From a bacterium (lineage in GTDB: Bacteria > Sumerlaeota > Sumerlaeia > MVZB01), in assembly GCA_023480605.1 (NCBI GenBank), contig JAMCWS010000095.1:1-8933 (forward strand): a stretch of DNA of 8,933 nucleotides, written 5' to 3'. Below, piece after piece: positions 4,795-8,933 of the stretch. The position numbers and the translations under genes were made by a program. Each line of letters opens with the position of its first letter. Position 1 is the stretch's first letter. The notes under the pieces were generated by a model. That model was given only the letters and a program-made list of their open reading frames with translations, was not told where the DNA came from and did no database searches.

Positions 4795-7149
4795 TCAAGG
4801 AATCAACTTCTCGATTCTTACCTGAATGCCTTTCTTTTTAGCCTCCATGACGTAAACTTCGGCCTTAAGCGGGCCTTTCGCATCTTCGGACAGGATTTTC
4901 TTTGGGTCGTCTACCCGGCAACTGGCAGGCCAGCCGGCGAGAACCGGCTCGTATGTGGCAACCCAATTCCCTGCATCCCATGTGATTTTCATCGTCCAGA
5001 CTTGCCCCTTCTGAGGAGGAGATATCTCGGGTTGACTTTGCGCGGGAATGGCCGGCGACTGCCCGGATTCCAGAATTCGATGCTGTTTATTGGAATTTGA
5101 CATCGTGCTGGAAGCTGACGGTCTGTTCCCCCGCGTGGACGCCGTTATCTTCCGCCCTCCCGCACCGGAAACTGAATCAATGACCTTCTTGAGCATGTCT
5201 TCCTGCATATGCGGATCCAGCTTGATCTTGGAACCGGCCTCGGGCCCTATGCCGCATTTAAATGCCAGGATATTGAAGTGATATCCGGTATTTCCTTCGG
5301 TCTTTTTAGTAGCAAAAAAAACCGGGGAGGCCAAACGTAATCCCTTGAGGTAACTAAAACGATTGCTTCCTTCGTATGTTTGCCGCGGCAGTCCGATCAC
5401 CCAGCGATCCGCTTTCTCAGTATCGCCGACAAATGTCTTCAAACGCATACCTATCACATCCAGCGCCTGCCAAGAATCGCGGCCATTCATTTTAATCGGA
5501 TTGGGACCGATCATAAAATCGATAGATGGCGCTTCAGACTGTTTCGGTTCCTGCCTGAAATTAATGAACTTGGGGGCTAACCCGCTTTCGCCCAACTTAC
5601 GGCGGATGGTTTTGGCCTGACTCCTGCATTGCGCAAGGTCTTGTGTGAGCGCAGGAATCGCCAGAGAACCGAAGCCCTTGCGAGCCTTCGAGCCGACTCC
5701 CCCATATTTGGCAAGCAGTGACAAGGCCGAAAGTGCTTCCGCGAGGGCATCACCGGCTTCACCCAATGGAAGCGCTTTATGATGGTCGTTAACCTTCACC
5801 ATGAGATAAGGCTGGCGTGCGGTGATGGTAATGTTCCATGTCGCACCCGGATCGAGGTAATAACGGTCATGTTCTTTATCGGCGATTCCGTATGCGATAA
5901 AATGCAATCCGCTGTTCATGCCATATCTTGCGCCTTGTTTGCCGACAATCAAGTTGAACTGCCCAGGCCGTTTCTGCGTGACGCGATGGAGTTTGATCCT
6001 CACTGCACCCGCGCCGAGCCTATTGCCCCAAATGGCGCTTTCCAACCGCCGGAGACTGTTTTCGTCCATCCAGGCCGAATGCATCGTCCGCCACCACCAT
6101 CGCAGTTGGCCGCGCAACGTTGCCGTGCACAGGTCGCAGTCTTTTCTGTTCTGGACCGCCCCAGCCAGGAAAGCGGGTGATACAAGTTCGATTGTCCCCG
6201 TCCATTGGACACGCTCTTCGGTCTTGCTGGGCGGGCGACTATTCCACCAGTCCTTCACTTCACTCGCGGTCGCTGAGTCTTCCTGCGCCACTTCATTCTG
6301 CACCAATCCATGATATTTGAACGTCCCATAGCCGGCATTCGTTTTCCCGCCGGCGCCCAGGCAGGTCAATGCTCCCACAAGCCACTTTCGGCCCAGGTCA
6401 AGCATATTGGAATCGTCATCGCCGTTGCGCATCGAAAGGGCAAAATCGAATGCGTTTCCGGCATCGATCGCCAGAAAATTCACAATACGCGGCGTCTCCC
6501 AGTCGCCCGGTGGTGGCACTTTGCCGTCGGGCGCCGAGTAATACTCCGCATGGTGAGAATTCAGGATATCGAGTTGAAGATCGGGCCATTTCACCGGCCA
6601 CGCGTCGTGAAAAATGACTCTGCCGCTCGCTGATTCGGTGCCGCCAAAACCGAAAATGGTTTCGATTAACCGCGCGGCATGCTCCTGATCGGATTGAAGC
6701 GGCTTCCACACAAGTGTGGCAAAGGCACGCGTCATCCCCTTAATCCCGCTGCCCGGAAAATAGACGAACCCATAAATTGGATGCAGGCAGATCCCGGCGT
6801 TTTCGAGCGATGTGGCGCGTGCCAGATGTAGCGTCAATGGGCCATCGGTAACGGCGCGCATCCTTTTCGCATCAATTTGGCGCAACATACGCGCGCGACC
6901 GAGCCATAAATTTTCTAGCAGTTCCTGATCCGGCTTGCATCCGATCACCTTATTCAGGCAATTCCGTTTGTAATTCTGTTGATATGGTTCCCTTTCTGCA
7001 TTTTGCGCCTTGGGATCTTTGGCCTCCGGCTTGAACCAGGTGCTGGCATATCGGTCGAGCAACAAGCCCGGATGGAGTTTCTTATGGATGCCGTCAAACC
7101 TTTCAACGGCCGTTTGCAGTGCCATCGGAACTGGTATGATGATCGCCAT
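4795..7149 (-). CDS. Fused Cmr6-Cmr1 RAMP protein with extra C-terminal domain
   Basis: A 784-residue protein that joins two Cmr subunits. Residues 1 to about 285 are Cmr6-like: IYGFVYFPGSGIKGMTRAFA (125-144), GGTESASGRVIFHDAWP (169-185) and the glycine-rich GAGGKTNAGYGTF (265-277). After a short polar linker, about 313-630 are Cmr1-like: WTGTIELVSPAFLAGAVQ (316-333), TLRGQLRWWWR (344-354) and the glycine-rich GGVGSKARKGFGSL (483-496). A Ser/Pro/Gln-rich linker (about 664-712) leads to a beta-rich domain of about 70 residues (715-784) that I cannot assign. In known Cmr complexes Cmr6 and Cmr1 are neighbours at the 3'-crRNA end of the Cmr4 backbone, so a covalent link makes structural sense. 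I chose the ATG at 7149 for its GGAAGG six bases upstream; an ATG at 7170 overlapping the cmr5 stop is the alternative. Its GC content is lower than that of the flanking genes. Confidence 0.88.
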   Translation of the reverse strand: MAIIIPVPMALQTAVERFDGIHKKLHPGLLLDRYASTWFKPEAKDPKAQNAEREPYQQNYKRNCLNKVIGCKPDQELLENLWLGRARMLRQIDAKRMRAVTDGPLTLHLARATSLENAGICLHPIYGFVYFPGSGIKGMTRAFATLVWKPLQSDQEHAARLIETIFGFGGTESASGRVIFHDAWPVKWPDLQLDILNSHHAEYYSAPDGKVPPPGDWETPRIVNFLAIDAGNAFDFALSMRNGDDDSNMLDLGRKWLVGALTCLGAGGKTNAGYGTFKYHGLVQNEVAQEDSATASEVKDWWNSRPPSKTEERVQWTGTIELVSPAFLAGAVQNRKDCDLCTATLRGQLRWWWRTMHSAWMDENSLRRLESAIWGNRLGAGAVRIKLHRVTQKRPGQFNLIVGKQGARYGMNSGLHFIAYGIADKEHDRYYLDPGATWNITITARQPYLMVKVNDHHKALPLGEAGDALAEALSALSLLAKYGGVGSKARKGFGSLAIPALTQDLAQCRSQAKTIRRKLGESGLAPKFINFRQEPKQSEAPSIDFMIGPNPIKMNGRDSWQALDVIGMRLKTFVGDTEKADRWVIGLPRQTYEGSNRFSYLKGLRLASPVFFATKKTEGNTGYHFNILAFKCGIGPEAGSKIKLDPHMQEDMLKKVIDSVSGAGGRKITASTRGNRPSASSTMSNSNKQHRILESGQSPAIPAQSQPEISPPQKGQVWTMKITWDAGNWVATYEPVLAGWPASCRVDDPKKILSEDAKGPLKAEVYVMEAKKKGIQVRIEKLIP

Positions 7150-7155
7150 GATAAA

Positions 7156-7161
7156 CCTTCC
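7156..7161 (-). promoter_or_regulatory. Ribosome binding site of the cmr6-cmr1 gene
   Basis: GGAAGG on the minus strand lies 6 nt before the ATG at 7149 and decides this start over the in-frame ATG at 7170, which has no Shine-Dalgarno sequence. Confidence 0.6.
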
Positions 7162-7186
7162 CGATATCATTTTTTCTTGATGTCTT
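7158..7186 (-). repeat. Internal arm of a 29-nt inverted repeat (cmr5/cmr6 junction)
   Basis: These 29 bases, covering the last codons and stop of cmr5 and the start of the cmr6 ribosome binding site, occur again without mismatch as the reverse complement at 8905-8933. The copies share no extended identity beyond AAGACATC on the cmr5 side. Confidence 0.95.
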
Positions 7187-7562
7187 TGGCTTCCGCGAAA
7201 CGGTTCAACCACTGCAGCCACGCGAGCGCCTCGTCGGTGGCGCGTCGCAGAAAATAAACGTCGCCGTTGATAATTCGCTCGATCAGGCTGTGGTGTTTTG
7301 TCTCGCCCTGCAGCGGAAATCGAAACGCTATCCAGTCCGTCATTTGTTTCTGCAACAATTTCAAGCCCTGTTTGCTGTTGTTACTCTTGGCTTCAATGAA
7401 CGCCACCGCCTGGCCCAATCCCGAGGCCAGAATTCGCACCGGCATCTTCTTGGCTTCCGTCACATAATCATTTATCTCGTCCTGATCGTTCAGGCGACCG
7501 ACTGCTTCGATCGCCTCATAGGCCGCTTTGGCGCGCTTCAACTCTATGGATCGCTCATTCAT
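7167..7562 (-). CDS. cmr5: Type III-B small subunit Cmr5
   Basis: A 131-residue, almost wholly helical protein, normal for Cmr5. Cmr5 lines the inner face of the Cmr4 filament and helps hold crRNA and target; it has no catalytic role. Recognisable family features are KMPVRILASGLGQAVAFIEA (39-58), close to the usual P-x-L-I-x-x-x-G-L-x-x-x-x-A-F pattern, and the C-terminal RRATDEALAWLQWLNRFAEA (106-125). The ATG lies 2 nt after the cmr4 stop, with GGGAGGG inside the end of cmr4 as ribosome binding site. The stop codon overlaps an ATG at 7170 as ATGA. The gene is AT-richer than cmr4: one hand-counted 60-base line, 7321-7380, has 27 G+C. Confidence 0.93.
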   Translation of the reverse strand: MNERSIELKRAKAAYEAIEAVGRLNDQDEINDYVTEAKKMPVRILASGLGQAVAFIEAKSNNSKQGLKLLQKQMTDWIAFRFPLQGETKHHSLIERIINGDVYFLRRATDEALAWLQWLNRFAEAKDIKKK

Positions 7563-7564
7563 GT

Positions 7565-8488
7565 TTAATGCCCTCCCGCTGGATGTGTGGCCGCCGGCCA
7601 GAAGTTGGCAAAACAATAGCCCTTGCCGGTTGTTTCATCGCCACCGATCTGAAGAACTGGCGGCAGGTTATTCTGCACGAACTCCAGCACTTCAGAAGGC
7701 GTCATCTTCTGGCCTTTGCGCCGGGCTTCCTCGGCCAGCACGACCGTGTAGAAGAGCGTCTCGGGCGGCAGGAATTCCTGGTAGAAGAGCGCGCCGTTTT
7801 TGACCGTCTTCGTTTCGTAGTCCAGCCCGATCCGGGCCGTTATTTCGGTGGCGTGACGCACGAAATGGGTGAAGTCGTCATTATGCAGGATGGCCATGCG
7901 CGCCGTGATGCTCTGAATCGTCGCTTCGTCGGTGGTCGCCTGCCGGGCGATGAACCCCGCCAGATTGGCGCGCATGGCCTCCAGTTTGGTATCTTGCGCC
8001 ACGTCATATGCTTCGTCTTCGAGGATCATTTTGCCGCCTTCCACCAGGCATGAGCCGGCCAGCACGGGCGGGTCCGCTTGCACCGGCTGGCCTGGCATTC
8101 CCTCCAATCCGGCAAGGGCCAGGTCGCGCGCCAGGCGTTCGAGGACGGCCGGGCAGGTGACCCAGGCGAAGACGCCCTTGAGCGAGCGCACCGGGAAGGC
8201 CAGCAGCCGGGCGTCGGTGACGGCCAGGGCGCCGGCGTGTTTGTCGGCCTCGGCGGTTTCGGGGCCGAAGACGGCCAGCAACCCTTCGTCTTTGTCGCCC
8301 CGGCGGCGGCGGCAGGCGTCGCGCAGCACTCCCTTGAGCGAACTGGCCGGCACGAGCGGCCATTGGGTGTGGCGTTCGCGCTGGATCGGCAGGTCGACCA
8401 CCCCCAGGGCGGTGCCCGAGCCGGGGTGCATCGAGGTCTGCGCGTGGAGGAACAGCAGACTTGCGGATCGCGTGGATTTGCTCATCAT
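7565..8488 (-). CDS. cmr4: Type III-B backbone RAMP subunit Cmr4, target RNA nuclease
   Basis: A 307-residue Cas7-family protein, standard length. Cmr4 polymerises along the crRNA and cuts bound target RNA at 6-nt intervals. The N-terminal signature is complete: LLFLHAQTSMHPGSGTALG (11-29) followed by VVDLPIQRE (30-38). D32 matches the catalytic Asp (D26 in Pyrococcus furiosus Cmr4), so RNA cleavage should be intact. PASSLKGVLRDACR (47-60) is the conserved RAMP helix, and GGDETTGKGYCF (282-293) is the C-terminal glycine-rich loop. The ATG at 8488 has AGGAG with a 5-nt spacer; ATG 8485 follows directly. It is the first cas gene of the visible operon, which is odd because cmr2 and cmr3 usually sit nearby and are not in the 445 bp upstream. 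Confidence 0.96.
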   Translation of the reverse strand: MMSKSTRSASLLFLHAQTSMHPGSGTALGVVDLPIQRERHTQWPLVPASSLKGVLRDACRRRRGDKDEGLLAVFGPETAEADKHAGALAVTDARLLAFPVRSLKGVFAWVTCPAVLERLARDLALAGLEGMPGQPVQADPPVLAGSCLVEGGKMILEDEAYDVAQDTKLEAMRANLAGFIARQATTDEATIQSITARMAILHNDDFTHFVRHATEITARIGLDYETKTVKNGALFYQEFLPPETLFYTVVLAEEARRKGQKMTPSEVLEFVQNNLPPVLQIGGDETTGKGYCFANFWPAATHPAGGH

Positions 8489-8664
8489 GATTTCTCCTTC
8501 AGGATGCGGCGCTTGCGGCGGCCGGCCGCGCCGTGTTTCGTCTTGTCTTGCAGTCTAACCGCCCGGCCGGCGGGGCGGCGCTTTTGCAATATTGAACGGC
8601 CGGTCGAGGGCGTCCGGCCCAACGGTTCCTTTCGCTGCCCCTGTTCGGCCGCGCCCGCGCCGCC
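8489..8664 (-). other. Intergenic region upstream of cmr4
   Basis: These 176 bp are very GC-rich and hold no gene I can support. A strong hairpin lies at 8559-8578 (CCGCCC and GGGCGG arms, 8-nt loop), with TTTT at 8582-8585 on its plus-strand side. As a plus-strand element it resembles an intrinsic terminator, yet no plus-strand gene precedes it. In the minus direction it lies between the small membrane gene and cmr4 and lacks a U-tract. I see no convincing sigma70 promoter for cmr4, so its promoter may differ from that consensus or lie further upstream. Confidence 0.4.
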
Positions 8665-8808
8665 CTACCACCAGACAAAGATGGACAGGGAGACGAGAAC
8701 CAGGGCGGCGATGAACGCCCATGACCAGAAATTCTCGAAACGGCTGCTCACATCCGTGAGCGCGTAAACGGCACAGGCAACGATCACCAGGGCCAAAAGC
8801 GCGGTCAT
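8665..8808 (-). CDS. Small two-helix membrane protein, function unknown
   Basis: A 47-residue ORF that reads as two hydrophobic helices: TALLALVIVACAVYAL (2-17) and SWAFIAALVLVSLSIFVWW (29-47), joined by the polar turn TDVSSRFENFW. There is a strong ribosome binding site, GGAGAGG at 8821-8815, six bases before this ATG; an ATG immediately upstream at 8811 would add one Met. The clean hydrophobic pattern together with the RBS argues for a real gene despite its size. It shares the strand of the cas operon and ends 176 bp before cmr4. I do not recognise the family. It may be an unrelated host gene or an accessory of the type III system; nothing in the sequence decides this. Confidence 0.6.
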   Translation of the reverse strand: MTALLALVIVACAVYALTDVSSRFENFWSWAFIAALVLVSLSIFVWW

Positions 8809-8904
8809 CATCGTCCTCTCCGACCGGGATTGGACGATTTGCCGGGTCGGGCCAAGCCCCCGCCAACGGTCGCTCCATCTCCACTTCGCGGTTCGATTCG
8901 GTCC
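8809..8904. other. Upstream flank with no supported gene
   Basis: Apart from the ribosome binding site of the small membrane gene (8815-8821) I see no gene here. The plus-strand frame ending at the TGA at 8922-8924 has no start codon downstream of an in-frame stop and no protein-like composition. Confidence 0.4.
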
Positions 8905-8933
8905 AAGACATCAAGAAAAAATGATATCGGGAA
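8905..8933 (+). repeat. Terminal arm of a 29-nt inverted repeat, reaching the window edge
   Basis: AAGACATCAAGAAAAAATGA followed by TATCGGGAA is identical to the minus strand of 7186-7158, that is, the end of cmr5 (DIKKK stop) and the start of the cmr6 leader. The match runs to the last base, so its true length is unknown. Upstream similarity fades at once: one further position matches, then little. Confidence 0.95.

Noticed and set aside
8885..8904. GGTTCGATTC as the T-arm of a tRNA
   Set aside because: The flanking bases do not form a T-stem and no other tRNA arms are present.
8555..8914. Minus-strand frame of 119 codons upstream of cmr4
   Set aside because: Its composition is not protein-like and it overlaps the small membrane gene, which has a better RBS and a coherent hydrophobic pattern.

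Overview
The window carries most of a type III-B (Cmr) CRISPR-Cas locus from a bacterium whose core genes are GC-rich. One CRISPR array sits at the left edge, and one long gene cluster covers nearly all the rest. Every gene I accept lies on the minus strand. The host cannot be named from this sequence. Base composition and the presence of an NE0113-type CARF gene fit many environmental Gram-negative or candidate-phylum bacteria, so I leave taxonomy open.

Layout along the plus strand:
- 1-579: a CRISPR array with eight identical 37-nt repeats and seven complete spacers. It runs off the left edge.
- 580-802: the leader, with two copies of a conserved motif 102 bp apart, a possible promoter next to the first repeat, and a stem-loop just after cas2.
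- 803-8488: one tightly packed minus-strand operon. In transcription order it is cmr4, cmr5, a fused cmr6-cmr1 gene, an NE0113-family CARF gene, a Csx2/TM1812-family CARF-HEPN gene, cas1, cas2.
- 8489-8933: upstream DNA holding a 47-codon two-helix membrane protein gene. The window then ends in a 29-nt inverted copy of the cmr5/cmr6 junction.

How it should work: the array is transcribed on the minus strand like the cas genes. Its crRNAs would carry the AUUGAAAC 5' tag typical of type III and many type I systems. Cmr4 forms the backbone and cuts target RNA, Cmr5 is the small helical subunit, and the Cmr6-Cmr1 protein would cap the backbone. The two CARF proteins imply cyclic oligoadenylate signalling: one has an intact HEPN RNase motif, and the other belongs to a family associated with CARF sensing or ring-nuclease activity. 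Cas1 and Cas2 add new spacers to the adjacent array.

What is missing: no Cmr2 (Cas10), Cmr3 or Cas6 is visible. Cas10 makes the signal the CARF proteins would read, so it should lie beyond the right edge or elsewhere in the genome.

Main points of interest are the Cmr6-Cmr1 fusion with an extra C-terminal domain, a likely in-frame UGA that cuts off the last 16 codons of the NE0113-family gene, the 29-nt inverted copy at the window end, the paired leader motif, an internally duplicated spacer, and a base-composition step within the operon.
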